Positions 28,101 through 43,100 of a stretch of 64,000 bases of DNA are shown in pieces. Origin of the DNA: Apostichopus japonicus (Eukaryota > Echinodermata > Holothuroidea > Aspidochirotida > Stichopodidae); NCBI RefSeq assembly GCF_037975245.1, contig NC_092574.1:4125001-4189000 (forward strand), given 5' to 3'. Position 1 is the stretch's first letter. Every line of letters begins with the position of its first letter. The translations under genes were made by a program, and so were the position numbers. The notes below the pieces were generated by a model. The model was not told the DNA's origin and did no database searches. It worked only from the letters and a program-made list of their open reading frames with translations.

Positions 28101-31100
28101 GAGGAAACCCGTTGTGAACCGCCGCTATCGCTGAGCGGTAGTTCCTAATTGTATTTATCTGTTTCCCTTCCCGGAAGAGTTCCAGGAGGAAGGTCACCAC
28201 CTGGTCTACTGTGGCCTCCACGGGATCAACAGCGTTGTCCCTGGCCCAAACGTAGTACTGTTGCAGTCTTGAATCGTTCATTTTAATTGTGGACTGCTGG
28301 CTGGCATCCACTGCAACGTCCGCAACCTCCGGTGGAAACCCCGCTGCTTGGAGCGAGAGCCGGAGAGTTTCCACGCAGCTAGATGGAGGCTTGTGACGTC
28401 GGGGTGGGTGATTTGGCCGCTCCGCTGGGTGAGGAGCTTGGCGGCCAGCGGAAACTTGAACGGTAGGTCCAACCAGCATCTCGATGAGGAGTGGGAACCA
28501 TGTTTGTTTGGGCCAGCAAGGCGCGATCAAAAGCATGTCCGCTTCCACGTCGCGAAGCATGGTGAGAGCTCTCCGGAGCAACCCCAGTGGGGGAAATCGT
28601 ATATTGAGAGACCCGCCCACGAGACGACTAGAGCGTCCGTCTTCCAGGCCCGCGGGTCGTGGTATCTGGTGCAGAACGTCGGCAGTTTGGCATTCTTGGC
28701 CGCCGCAAACATGTCGACGGACGGCCTGCCGAATAGGTGGAACACGTGATCGACCCACGTTCGGGAGAGCTCCCATTCCCCATTGTCAAGATACCCCCTG
28801 GACAGTGCGTCTGCCAGTACATTGTCCTTCCCTGCCAGGTGGGCCGCCCGTAGGCCGATCCGGAGGGAGTCGCAGAGGACGAGCAGTCCTGCGCAGGAGA
28901 ACCAGGGATCGAGTGCCCCCTTGGCGATTGATGTATGCCACGGTCGTGGTGTTGTCTCACCGGACCGTGACAGTGTGGCCCGTTAGTGGGCTGCCCAGTG
29001 ACGTACGGCCCTCAGGACCACCTCCGTCTCTAGGACGTTGATATGGAGTCCCCTCTCGGGCTCTGCCCATTTGCTGACGACTGTGTGAGTGCCCCAAATA
29101 GCCCCCCAACTGCTGAAGGAAGCATCCCTCGTGATCGACGTCGTGGGAGCTGCCGCGATCTTGTCCGACTCCACCCACCATGTGAGGAACAGGCGTCGTC
29201 CCGTCGCTAGTGGGATTGACGTTGCCGGGGACGACCGGTCCGGGGTATAGTGTTTGAGGAAGTGCCCCTGGAGCGGCCGCATCCTGAGTCTGCACAGATC
29301 CAGGTCTGTGAAGCTCGTCATCTTTCCCGACAGGCGCTGCCACGTGAGCGCGGGGCTATTCCGTTTGCCCAGTATTTGCTTGGCAGTCGGGTAGACCATG
29401 CCGCGGACGAAGTCGAGACAGGCCCCTAAGTAGACGATCGATTGAGCGGGCACGAGGGCGGATTTCTCGACATTGACTATCCAGCCCAGTCCCGTCAGGA
29501 GGGGGAGACAGTGGCGTCTGTACTGGCGAGTGCTCCCCGCTGGGAGTTGCCGAGTACGATCCAATCGTCTAGATAGGCGAACATCATTACCCCCTTTCGA
29601 CGGAGGTGAGCCAGGACCGCCCTCGTCACCCTGGTGAAGACCCTGGGCGACGTGAAGAGGCCAAATGGCAGCGCTGTGAAGCGGTAGTCTGTCACCCTGC
29701 ACCTGAACACGAGGAAACGCTGGTCCTCGCGTCGGATGCGGATATGTAAGTACGCATCCTTTAGATCGATGGAGGATGCCCACATCCCTGGGCACAGTAG
29801 GCAGAGGATTGAAGAGAGGGTCTCCATCCTGAACCTCGCTGGTCGGACGAACCTCCTGTTGAGAGGTCTGAGGTTAAGGATGGGCCTCCAAGTCCCGTTT
29901 TTCTTCACAAGGCAACCAAAATATGTTCGAAATTCACAAAAAATGAAAAGTTAAATCGACAAAAAACAGTTCAAACGTGCCGGACGTTGAACAGATGAAA
30001 TAGAATTACAAAAACAACAATAATAGTATACGAAGTGATTGAAAAATGAAGCTTTATTAAGAGCAAAGAGAAGAGCGATACTTGCACCGAAGGCTGGCAA
30101 TTATGGAAGGGAGATGGCCACACACACATACAAACAATTGCCAGATGCTAGAACGAGGTAAATATGGTAATGCATAAGGTTATAGGAGGTGAGGGAGTAC
30201 GCGCTGTCAATTAGAGCATTTGAAAATTCTCCTCCTTAATTTCATCACACTTCACCCCACTCCTCATCCCCCCCTCCCCCTTTATCTTCTCCTTTCCACT
30301 TCACTTCCAGCTTTTTGAAAATTTAAGACCCAAAAGACGCGATTTGGTGGACCATTTTTACAGTGATTGCCAGTGTACTACAAATGTGTTAAACCATGTT
30401 ACGGTAGCACATGAGTCGTTTTGTTGCAACATGAATCCCGGTATCGTAACTACAACCGGTATTTTCCCCAACTTTCATCTATGGTTCAAAGCACTTAGTT
30501 CCGAGACTGTCAATGCCATACATTCAATATGCATAGCCTAGGCTACAGTATACATGTACATACTCTTACACGCACGGTTATAAAAAAAAATATAAAAAAT
30601 AACACGCTATATTAGGGCCTTTGTTTTTCATCATACACTTCCAAAAGAAAAGCACAAACCTTGGAAAAAAACAACCGACACCATCCTTCATTCATACTCG
30701 ACGTACGATATTAGATTATCACGTTCGCACATGGATTAAACTAGTAATCCGTTCTAGGGATCAAACGATTATGCATAACAGAAAATACCGATTATTTTTT
30801 TCATAATCGTACCGATTCCGATTATTTCAAAAAGAGAAAATATCCCATTTATACGAAACCAGCAATAAAATTTGTGATAGAAAAAATTATTGTTGTGATT
30901 TTCCTGTTTCCTTTTGCTTTCGTTGTAATACAAAGGCTCTTAGGTATCCTTTTGTTTGTATCAAACTACCTCTGGAGTTTCTCGGGATTTTTTTTTTTTT
31001 TTACAAATTTCCAAAATACGAAAATATGACATCCTACCTAGTCAGCACTGTGCTCAGCGAATGGCCTAACTACCTCGACGTGTATGTCACCTGTTAATGG

Positions 31101-34100
31101 CTTGAAATGGGCTAAGAATAGTTACTCAAAATATCCATCTCAAAAAGTATCTCAGACAAACCATCCATCTTCAATCTTTACCAAAGTGTAAATTTTATTT
31201 ACATATTGGCTACATTCCGACTTTATTTTGTACTTATTTTCAGTATTATACCGTTTATGAAGAAATAGAAATGTTACAAACTTGAAGTTAAACATACCTA
31301 TTCGTTACCTATTTAACTCCATTCGAGTTCAATTAGAAAATGTATGCTCAGGCCAATCAAACTGAAAAGCAAATTGTACCATCGTAACTTGTTTAAAATT
31401 ACTCTAGAATGTTACCAGATTGATATAAAGAAATAATAACAACTAGAAACTACTCCAATATAAAATACAATTTTCCCTATTTAAGATATAGCACATACCT
31501 TCCAAACAAATGCCGATTTCCAGCAAATTGAAAGTTGTAAACTAAGCTACGCATTTTTTTTTTTTTTTGGCAAACCAATGGTTAGGCTACATTTCCCATT
31601 GACTTAGTGTGGTTGTTAGGCTAACATGCTTGTTGTTGCAGTATTTCATGGATATTTTAGTTTTAGCTAACTGCGTCACAATTTCAGCGAATAAAGAGAT
31701 GCTAAGGCTAGATTTTCCCGTTGACTACGTGTGGTGTTCGGGTACCATGCGCGACGATAGCAGCCTGGAAAGTATGTAAAAAAGCTACGCAAAGTATTGT
31801 TTTTTTTTTTTTTTTGGCAAAACGATCGTTGGGCTACATTTCCCATTGACTTAGTGTGGTTGTTAGGCTAACATGTGGTCGAAGATTGCAGTTTCCATGT
31901 ACAGTATATTATTATATATTAAAAATTTTTGTATTTGCGACACAACTAGAGCGAATAAACAGATGGCTAGGTTAGATTTCCACATTGACTTAGTGTGAAG
32001 TAAGGCTACCATGTGGTCGGAGATTTGTGTGGATGTTAAGTTATTGTCGCTGGTACTGAAATTGCTTCGTGGAAGCCGTAATTTGCCAGTGACTTTGCGG
32101 GAAGTTCCCGGTGATTGTGCTCGACCCGCACTACTTAAAATTTGATGCGGGATTGTGAGAACTTATCGCGCTGCTAAAGCAAACGCATGTCACTATTAAT
32201 TTTACACAGACACCTGATATAACGAGGGCGATTTTTTTTATAGTTCTCTGTTTTTGCTGTCTTGTTTTTTTTTAATTTTTTTTTTTATCTCCGCTCCAAA
32301 ATTTCCCGTGAGTGACGAATATTTATATTTTTATCTCTGCTCCAAAATTTCCCGCGAGTGACTAAAATTTCCCCGGAACCAGGTTCCCGTGTTACCTCTT
32401 TTTTCCTGGCCTGTACATAGCCCTAAATTATAGTCAAAATATGCCTCGGAAGCCCAATTTGATGTCCACAGTTTTCACTTTGTGTGACCCTCTATATAGG
32501 ATTCAGCTTCAGTGACCCCATGACATCTCCCTCCTTTAGAAAACCTTCAGTCACCTCTGGCCCTACCATGAAACTTCTGCCACCTACCTAACATCAGTCA
32601 GGAAGGGGGATTTTATTTGCCCCCCCCCCTGCATATCACTGTCAAGTGTAGTTTGTTCATCGTCAGCATTTACAGTTCTAAGTTAACTTTCTGCAACCTG
32701 CTATCATCTCTTTCTTTGTGATGATTTATGACTCCAGGTGACAACATTTATGTGGACACAAAAATCTTGTATTTAGGAAGAATCTCAATCAATGTTTTGA
32801 ATAGGTTCAACTCGAGATCCAACACATCATATTACAGAAATTTAATAAGCTTGCAGGATTTCAATTCCGTACATTTGGTCTATACGGGTATCCATTATGA
32901 GTTGAAATGAGCTTTATGTTTGATATCATGCAATTTCAAAGCATGGCGCCTCACATGAAAATTGACAAAAGTGTGTTTAACTGAAAAATTTGTAAGAAAA
33001 GGTATATACTTAGCGTGATGAGTGGGTGGGCGTGTTTTTACTGTATTTGATGTTTTGTGCTCAGATGAAGTGAGCAGTGCATGTGTAACAGTACCTTTAT
33101 GACTGTCATGGTAACAATGTTGGCAGCTGTTTTCCAATGGTTTAACATATAGACAAGTGGATGAACAGTTAGACTGACAGACACAAGGAAACACCTATCA
33201 ACACTACATGAAATCATGTCAAGAGGGACCAAGGTGATACTTGAACCCAAGTGATATATCCTCAGTCATTTTAAGGGAAGTACTACAAGAAATCAGCACT
33301 ATTTTGAAAACTGTTAGTCTACACTTATAGACATCACATCTTTTTATGATCGGATGAAACTTCACATTGTCGTTGTTCTGAGACACTTACGTGCATTGAC
33401 TTTCTCATCTCCCTGGTAGACCTGCGCAGAAATTCCTGTCTTTGCAAATGATCCCCTTGCCCCATGCTGCAATTTGAGATCTGAAAAAAGAAACGATCTC
33501 TTAAATGAGAAATTCATGTCCTGAATTTCCATACCTTCTTCTAGATACAAGCTAGCCCAATCAGAGACTGAATTTGCGTTCAGCAACCTCAGGAATTTAA
33601 GCCTCTGAGTACTTAGTTAGTATTTAGTGAAGGTTGACAAAAGATTGCATCATGGGATAATTAGTGATAAAAAGCAGTTTCATGAGCCAGATGAAATAAT
33701 TGCATATATCTCATGAAGGAAGCAAAGCAGACATAACATAACATGGTAAAGTGGTAACTGCATAGGATAATGAAGTGCATTTGTTGTGCATAAACATGTA
33801 AGTATTAGAGAGTGCTTTTAATGATATATTGCTGTTAACTAGGATCTGCAAAAATTATACAACTACAGTAAATGCTTAGAAGATTTCATGACGTCGTACC
33901 TGGACTATATATTTGTGAAAGCAAACTTACCTGTCTGTACACAACTATCAAAAGTTAAGTCTTACTATACCATTCAGCCAGGTATCTTACCTATAAGTTA
34001 ATCAATGATAGACAAAGCATATCTAATGTTATAAGGATTGGGTCGGCCTCCCACCCTCAAAACTAAGCGATATGTTTAGCAGATGATATTATTAAGGCCA

Positions 34101-37100
34101 TGCAAGGAGAGTTAGTAAAAGTTTCACCAGACTCCTAAAAGTTGTGTCCTCCATGTTAATTTCAGTTGTGCAGGCATCATGCTGAAAGCTAATGCATTGT
34201 AACCTACAGCTGAGCTCAATAACCTTACATAAACAATACCAACATGCAGAGATATGTCTCCCAAATGAACCTTAACCACAGATGTATCCACATACTACAA
34301 AGTATGAAATTGAACCACAATGTACTTTTTGACTGGTAGTGTTTACAAGGTTTTGCAAACTTTGACCTCCATTTACCTCCTATGACCTCAAGTAACCTTT
34401 GACCTCCATTGACCTCAAGTAAGTAAAGTAACCTTTATTGCATTCAAAGCACAGTTAGCTTCTTGTCCTTTATACTACTGTACCTACAATAAGATTTATG
34501 AAGTTCATTATATAATATATTATCCTCACTGACATACTTAGTTGAATAGTTTTATGATCTACATCATTTGTGAAGGATTTGTGCAAAACATGCTGTAAAA
34601 ATATTCTGAAAACTTTTAGCATTTTTCCATTGGCAAGTTTTCGAAGTATGATCATTAACCAACTATTAGTTGTAAAGTATAGAACAGTATACTACTGTAA
34701 TGTACAGTAGTAACTCACCTCCAGAACTTGTTAAAATGTGCAAGACTGAATTGTTTCAAATCTGTTTCAAGACGTATCTTTTACTAAAACATATTGTAAC
34801 TAAATATTGTTAAGCGCCACAAGAATTATTTCATAGTTTGTTTGGCGATATTTAAAAATTACAAATTATTATTATTATTATTATAAATGTTGCATAAAAA
34901 CCATAAACAGACTGCACAGCAGGATAAATGGCCTCCTAACTGCTACAACCTTTCACTGCCACAACTTTAGAGCTCTTTTGAACAACATTTGTCCTGAGTC
35001 TTGTCAAATAGTATAGTCCTCCCGTAAAGTACACAATTCAAAATAACTAGCAAACTAAAAGTAAAATCCCTAAAATTTCCTAACCTACCTCCAAGTCACC
35101 AAGGTCTACAGTATATGTTATCCACCATTCATAAATGCCTAAACCAACTTTCTGTATACTGGACTAGTCTCGAATGCGATTCGAGACTGGTCGAGTGTAT
35201 AGAGAGGAGAATTGCTTCAGGATCGAAATGTTAGACAAACACTGGTTTGTTGCCGTGGCAATCATGAAGTCATAATTAAAAGAAATGAAGACATGCCATG
35301 AGTATATGCAAATATGTTTGTGGGCAAAGAAATGTTTCAAATTGCAAAGAACACTGTACAGTATATATAGCCTACTTTCAATCAGTTACAGCAGTAGTAC
35401 TGTATGTTTTCACACACACAGAGTCTCAATACACACTGTACGTACTTCTTAAATCATCCAGCTAAATACTTTGAGTAACATGAATGCCTTAGGGATTAAT
35501 TTTGAGCTTAATTTTGGGCTAGAGTCAATGTCAGCACCCTTATCAAGGTGCTTCAACGAAGAACCGAAGCGTAAAGCATCCAATGTTGACACTAGTAACA
35601 GTAGAAACTAGTGTTGCTATGATAATCGTTTTCAATATCGGTATCGGCCGATATTTGCAATATCGGCAGCATATCGGTATCGGTAAAATTTTGCCTAATT
35701 GCCGATAACAGCAAACCGATATTTAACTTTTCTTTTTAACAGCAGAGCTACTCCTTTATACTTGCAATGATCTGTTAATCTGCCCATGACGATCCATTTC
35801 TTTAGCGTCAATTAAACTCAGATTCATTTTCGATTAATATCCATGGAAACCTGACCCTCCGTAATCTCTAAAAACATGTCTACGGCGTGCGAATATAACC
35901 AATGACCTTCGTGAACCTTGGCCTACACACAGCATTAGTGCAGCATATATACACTGTACTAACCATTCATTTTCTCAAAGGCCTCCGTGAAAACCTTGAA
36001 CATGATGTATATAACTGGCAGTTCAGCAGTGTTGGAAAACCTTGTTCAATTTCCCGCGAACACAAAATACTGACAACTTTCTTTTATTTAAATTGTCACG
36101 AAACTGATAAATTTTAAAATGACAAGTTAAAGTACCTATATAATGTTATAAAATGAAAAGAGATTTAATCTGTCTTTCAATCTTTAAAAAGTGCAACTTA
36201 CAAAACTTCCGATATTATGAAACAAACAACGTTCAGCAAAGCCCTGTTTCTAGACTGCCTAACAATGAATAGCGTGCACTATCCGTACATGTTTACAACT
36301 GCAGTGTTTAACCCTATACCCAACTACTACGGTACATGTGCTGCAAATTTCCCCAGGTACCTTCCCAAACAACTGTGAGCTCATCCCCTGTGTAACACCT
36401 GTTTGTTAACATTTTTTGGCACGTTGCCAGCGAACTTTTTGGTTATGTGAGATCCGTAACCGCCGAGGTGGTTAGGCTATTTGCTATACACTTAACTATG
36501 GTAGGATATTATTTTTTCCGTATTTTTTTTTTATAAATTCTAGAAAATACTTTCTTTTCCCCCCCCCCGCTTAACAACAGATGTGGTCTTACGGTATATT
36601 CATAAATGGATGCACTAGAGCCTTGTTTACATGACATTAGTTGCATTTAGTACGATATGCCAGTTTTGCGTGAATTTTTCGAAAGTGTTTTGCTCGATCT
36701 TTCGTAATATTTGAAAGGGTGTACCACCTTACTTTCCGTACACAATTGGTCATTTCTCTAATGATTGTCAGTTTTTTTTTCTCTATACGGTCAAGTGAAT
36801 AAGTTGTACAGTGAGTATAAACTCAATAAATTATAACTTTTACATTGTGATCGACAGTTCGTAACCTAATTAAGATGCAATTTTGCAAGCATACGTTAAC
36901 ACTGTAAGCAACTTGTAAGTCTTTACGATGTTAAGGCTCACATTTACTGCGTCCAGTTTATTTTGTCTGTTAAAAAATATCGGTATCGTATCGGTATCGG
37001 ACCGATATTGGGATGATAATATCGGATATCAGCCAAAACCGATATTGGTGATATCGGCGCAACACTAGTAGAAACCTTGTTGCTAAGCCTAACAATAACG

Positions 37101-40100
37101 TTAGCACTACTACTACTACTAGCAGTAACGACATGACTGACCAGGGACTAGGCCTAGCGATCTTTCAGACTCGCAATAACACTGCGGTTACTACAAGAAC
37201 ACCTGTCGAACAATGGAGCTCGGAACCTCTTCAAAAACTGCTCATTCTCAGGCCCAGTAAACGTTTATTTGAACGGTTCATCTACCAACCAGGGATAGAC
37301 GAGTTCTACTCAAAAGAATGTTAGCAACAAGCAACGTTGCAATCCTAACTGTGCTGTAGCGTTTACGGACTTTCCAGAACACACACAACTCAGCATCTGG
37401 TTATTGCGCAATTTGACCTGGTAGGTCAAAAAAACGTTTTACAATGTTATCTTTAGAAATTTGTTCATCTGTACTTATTTAATTTGCATTTGCCTCCATT
37501 TTTTAGTGTTTGAATGGATTAAAGTACAAAAATTTAAGACCAAACGACACTGCTTCATTCGTATTTTTTCACTCTTAATGTTCGTCGGAAGAAAATGCTG
37601 TTTTACAATGAGGTTACTATTACGTCATTCAGGAAAAAGATCAAGGGAGGCATTTGGAGAATTAAATACAGATCAGCAAAAATTAGCGAAAGAATGCCGT
37701 TTTCTAACATTTGTGAGGGTCATTTATGAATGGGGATAAAAACGAGGGTACCCGGTCTTAAATTTGATTTGAGACCTCTGATGACGTCATCGAGAAGGGC
37801 AGCGGACCTCGGCTATCGCCTCGGTCCGCTCAGCCTCCTCGATGACGTCATCATCGGTCTCAAATCAAATTTAAGACCGGTTCCCCTCGTATTTATCCCC
37901 TAATTAATCAACTTAACAATAACTGTGTGATATAACTTGTAGCTGAAACAAAGACTGAATACTTTGATGACTTTCTATTGTAGGGTAATAAAGAGTAATC
38001 AATCCAAACATTTCCTTAAGGGTTCCTAACTTTAATGAAGGTAAAGAACTTTCCATCTGGTCTGTAGATCTTTATAGAAATAAAATATAAATTTGAGCTT
38101 AGGATATTTACAATATAGTTTGTAACCATTCCCCACCCACTGAGTTGTATCAACTTATTTTCCCTAATTTCCCCCTTTAATATCCACCCACACATTGTTA
38201 CCAATAAATAAATTTGTTAGGTAATCAGGAAATGCAGTATTTATCATCGATATTAGTCATCGATCTGACCAAGTAATAGTTTAGGTAAGTTGATTTCTGC
38301 TGCTTCTCTGATTTGTTACTGATCAATATAGAGTATGTATACAGCTTCTCCAAATTGTTACCGATCAACAGAGAGTATACAAGTATACAGCTTCTCCAAA
38401 TTGTTACCGATCAATAGAGAGTATGTATACAGCTTCTCCACATAGTTACCGATCAACAGAGAGTATACAAGTATACAGCTTCTCCAAATTGTTACCAATC
38501 AATAGAATGTATGTATACACTGTACAGCTTCTCCAAGTTGTTACCGATCAATAGAGAGTATACAGCTTCTCCAAATTGTTACCGATCAATAGAGAGTCTC
38601 CAAGTGTTGTTACCGATCATTTAGAGAGTATACAGCTTCTCCAAATTGTTACCGATCAATAGAGAGTATGTATACAGCTTCTCCAAACTGTTACCGATCA
38701 ATAGAGAGTATACATGTACAGTATACAGCTATTAACCAGACCATGTGTTCTAAGATGGTATTGGTCCCCAACAGACATGTCTCTTCTTTATTTAACAAAA
38801 TAAATCCCTATACTGAGGAACAAAAAAAATACTTAGATGTACAAAGAACATAGCACTGTATAATCAAGACAAAATCATGCAAACTGTACTACCTTCTAAT
38901 AACTCAAAACAGACATTCACTGAGCATTGTGAAACAAACTACTGTATTACATGTAAGGTGCTAAAAAAGATAAGCCTACACCATGACTCACAGTTGATAT
39001 GTTTAGAAAGTTAACAGATGATATTCAAACAGGTCCATGAAGTTCAGGGTATTTCAAATCACATACTGTACTGTGATGTTATGAAGCTTTCTGAATATGG
39101 TCACCAAGTTTTACCAAACCTTCATTAAAATATGATTGCAACAATTGATCAAAGTCACTAGCTTAGATATTTGCATCAAATTAATTAGGTTAATGAGCAA
39201 GTCAGTAAGTGTTCCATAAGGTTCTCAATAATTACCAAGGTTCAATTGCTACTGATCACATGTCAAACACAAACTCAAGTCAATTTTTTTGAACTTTACT
39301 TTGTGTATGTTACTAGTATCTAGACCTAATGAATGACACTATTATATGAAACTTAAGTATTGAATAAAATGGGACATATTTAATCAGCTTCTTTAACCTG
39401 CAATGCTATTTTACATAATGATTTACTGAGATTAAAAGTGCCCTAAAATTACTACTATCACTGCAAATGCTTTTTTTTCCTTCACTACGCACCATTACTT
39501 TGCAGTGTCTCAGATAACTCACTTACTGGTTCAGTTGGATAGCAAGGTTAGCAACCTACGTACACACAGCAAAGACAAAGCCAAATGGGTGAATACTAAG
39601 AAAACAAGCGACTAAGTTGCCAAAAACTTTTCCAGAATATATATATAGGCTTCTGTTCCTTGTTTGTATAAGCAACTAGTTCAGGTTTTAGCTATTCATT
39701 AGTGTTCCGTCTATGATTAAACTAGGAATTGAGAATGGAAATGACAAGATGTAAAAGCAGAAGTGATCATCAGTCATAAAGCAGCCTGTTGCCACATCAC
39801 AGCACTGGTTAAATAGTACTCATAACAACTCAATACCGTATTTGGAAATGTTCTCTATATGACCTGTTTTGGTTTTTGCATAGTACACAGTATAGACATA
39901 GTATCGTAGGTAAACGGCCGTCACTTCCTTTTCCAAAGTTTGCACAAGAACAATATCCACACAAGTATTGCAGCAAATCTATACCAAGGATATAGACTAC
40001 ATATATGTTAATGTTACATGCATAGCTTAATGCATTATGGGCCACTTTATACTTCATGCATGTACATTTATGGCAGGCTGTTATAAAAGCATGTGATTAC

Positions 40101-43100
40101 TCAATTTACAGTACTATAAAGTAAAGGCTATGAAACTTTATTTCACAAAGTGAAAATCATCACAATTATTCCAACCAATATTCTGATGTTAAAGATAGGA
40201 GCTGATGGTTAGGTCAAGATTTCATAAACCATGTTAACAGGCACTAGTCTGTTCATTTCAACATGTGAATTTCAGGTAGAAGGACACAATTGATACAATA
40301 CCTCAACAATGTGTACTGGTCTTATCTGTTTTATAATCTATGCCACTCTGCCCCTGCTACAGGACATCATCAGTACAACCTATGATTTACTTTTCATCAA
40401 AATGCTGGAAATGTTTCAACTTTCATTCATAGCAAACCTATCCCTGATTAAATCAAAGGTAACTGTACCATACTGTACTTCCAAGATTTCAACTAAATTC
40501 AAATACCTCCTGATACCGTCTCTCTCACCCCATCCGTTCTCTCTCACCCCATCCATCCACATCCCCACCCCAAACAGAAAGCATGGCTTATGAATTTTCA
40601 TTAAAATACTGGAATATTATTGGATATTACAACCAGTGTACACTGTACAGTAGTTAAAGCAAGTCTCTCCCCTCCCTTACTCCCCTCTCCCGATTCAGTT
40701 AACATTCTTGAATACTGGGCAGTTATTCAATTACTAACCCCATGCACACATGAGTCTTGCATATAAAACATTAACCTCAGAGAAGGCTAAAATTAACAAT
40801 GCCAAGCGCATTCTGGTATCGATTCCAACAACCACATATAGTGGCTCTAGAGCTTAAAATGATATTCCAAAATGTCCTATAATGTTACTTTTCATTTTTA
40901 AATTTCCAAAAATGGAACATTTTGACCAAAATGCAATCATCTCTTCCTACTCTATAAAATGGACCCTGAAAAGTAATTTATCCTGAAAGAAATTCACAAC
41001 ACAATTATACTGTGGAAGACAGTACTCTACAGTACTGAACAGTACAATGCCAGGTCATGCTGGATAAATCATTCATATATCATGTACATGTGCTTCTAGC
41101 TAGGACATGCACACAATAAAATAAAAGCATTTTCATGTACTAGCAAATTGTGGATTAAGACATATTAAGTGCAAAAGACATTCGTATAATAGGTGTACAG
41201 CACTAACACACACTTTATGTTCATCTGGCACTCATATTTATACAAGCAAAGTATGTGCAGGAGGTGTGTAACAATGATTTCACTACCAAAAAACCACTAC
41301 GTATATGGCCTAAAATGCATATCCTTGGATGCTTATTACTGTATATTAATCCAAGTTACTAAAATGCTTCCTTATAACTGCAGTTTAGTCAATGAACTGA
41401 TGTGTAGGCCTACTGCATATTCTGAATAAGGATATTAAGTTGAGTTTGCATATGTACAATCTGGCAACGATATGTCAGTACTTAAAAGTGAAAAACTAAA
41501 ATGGACGGCTTGCTTGAAGAATGATGGCAGAGCATGCAGTGTAATGTCCAGAAAGTACAAATAGTGAACATCATTAAGTAAATCCCTAAACTTGTATTGA
41601 AAATGTCATGTAATCTTGAACCACTTTCTCTGCATCAGAAGAAAAAGTAAGGCAAACAACTGAAATGATGAAACATACAGTGTGTAAACACAAACACCGT
41701 GCACTGTACTTGTCCTTCATTGGTAAGATCTATGCAACTAGCAGTACAGCTAACATTGTGTAGGGCCTTAAACAAACTGAAAATCTTCCATTACTGTATG
41801 TCCTCGCCACTATATTGTTACAGTACATTTCATTCAGGCTGTGATCTCTTCACAGTTCATCATGTTGTTAGTGTCAATAACTCACCAAGAACTTGTTATT
41901 GAATCACCAGATCAATAATTACTCTTTGGCTAATGAATGATTATGAAGCAATAACAAAAGTAGTGGCAGGAAAATGAGGCAAATGAACAAAGCCACAAAC
42001 AATGATTGTAAGTTCAAGTTGTTCTGTGGTCTTCTGTGACCTTAACAGTTTTCCAATGTGAAATTCACACAATTCCAGTTGGTTTCCAACAGCTTGATAG
42101 CTACTGTACAAGGAAAGGTAAAACTTTAAATACTTGGTATTTATGACACATTTTCAGCACTGACAGCCAATAACAACGAATAAAATCAACATTACAACTT
42201 AGGTCAGCTAAATATATCTCCTTAAATTGCAAACCTGCTCTGGCCACTCAAGTGTGAAACTGGTCATAGCAATGTCCAACAGAACAGTATTCTTCTTCCA
42301 GTTTTCTACAGTTTGTATTCTTGCTGCTCTTCTCTTACCAAGCTGCCTTATTCTTGCCCTTCTACTAAGTTAAGTGGCTTGTCCTATCTATTGACCATGT
42401 ACCAAGCAAGTATTTAAGGTGAAAGTAATATCAACAGGTTATGAACAAGATTAATATTTTTCAGGCCTTTTGAAGTAACTTTTAGTAACCTATGACAGCT
42501 CAACGATGATAAGCATGCAGTGGTATTAAATCACTATCTACGACAGTCTTTCTTTTAGAAGAATTGATGACTTTTAGTTTCAAGTATATAAATTCTCTTT
42601 AAGGGTATTTCTTATTATGAAGACCTTATCAATCATTCTCTGAAATGGAAATATTGTAACATTATTTCCTGAATTATTTTGAAATGCAATATTCATAGAA
42701 ACAATGAATCAACATTAGGCTAGCACTGAAGAGTGATATTATCATCATTTTAACCTTAAAGTAGTATTCCAAGATCTTAGCATATTTTAAATTTGAGTAT
42801 CTTGAAAACCTGAATATTTGTATCAAAATATGGCTCCTTTAATGTGGGTTTGATCCAAATCTAGTCCCAACTCTAAACTCTCGAGAAGGCACTGTCAGCT
42901 TATAGTGCTATTGCAGCATAACAATGACTACAAAGGCCTTGATATATCTCACAAATAATATCAACCACAATTGATACACTGTTACATGATAATAACAGTG
43001 CAGGAACAATGGCATATTATTTTTCTAAAGCTTGTTAACAACCAATTTTACATGTATACATGCCGGATGTAAAACATTTATAAGAACAGTTCCATCCTGG

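Larger units (their letters stand above)
26760..30203 (-). mobile_element. DIRS-type tyrosine-recombinase retrotransposon, internally deleted and decayed
   Basis: A GC-rich island in AT-rich intron. On the minus strand it carries RT (with YLDDW), RNase H and a tyrosine recombinase in DIRS order. It has inverted terminal repeats (30203-30090 against 26805-26920) and an internal complementary region (27235-27335) beside the recombinase end, the diagnostic DIRS layout. There are only about 155 bases between the 5' terminal repeat and mid-RT, so gag and the RT start are missing. All three enzyme domains have frameshifts or stops. It lies in the ARAP intron between exons 3 and 4, in the same orientation as the gene. 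Confidence 0.92.

Noticed and set aside
26753-29041. Many overlapping plus- and minus-strand ORFs in the GC-rich island
   Set aside because: High GC removes stops; only the DIRS-like minus-strand segments show enzyme motifs, the rest are shadows.
33362-33586. 74-codon ORF frame across exon 3 (DLKLQHGARGSF...)
   Set aside because: This alternative frame needs a one-base carry-over from the previous exon, but exon 2 ends in phase 0; the other open frame fits both neighbours.
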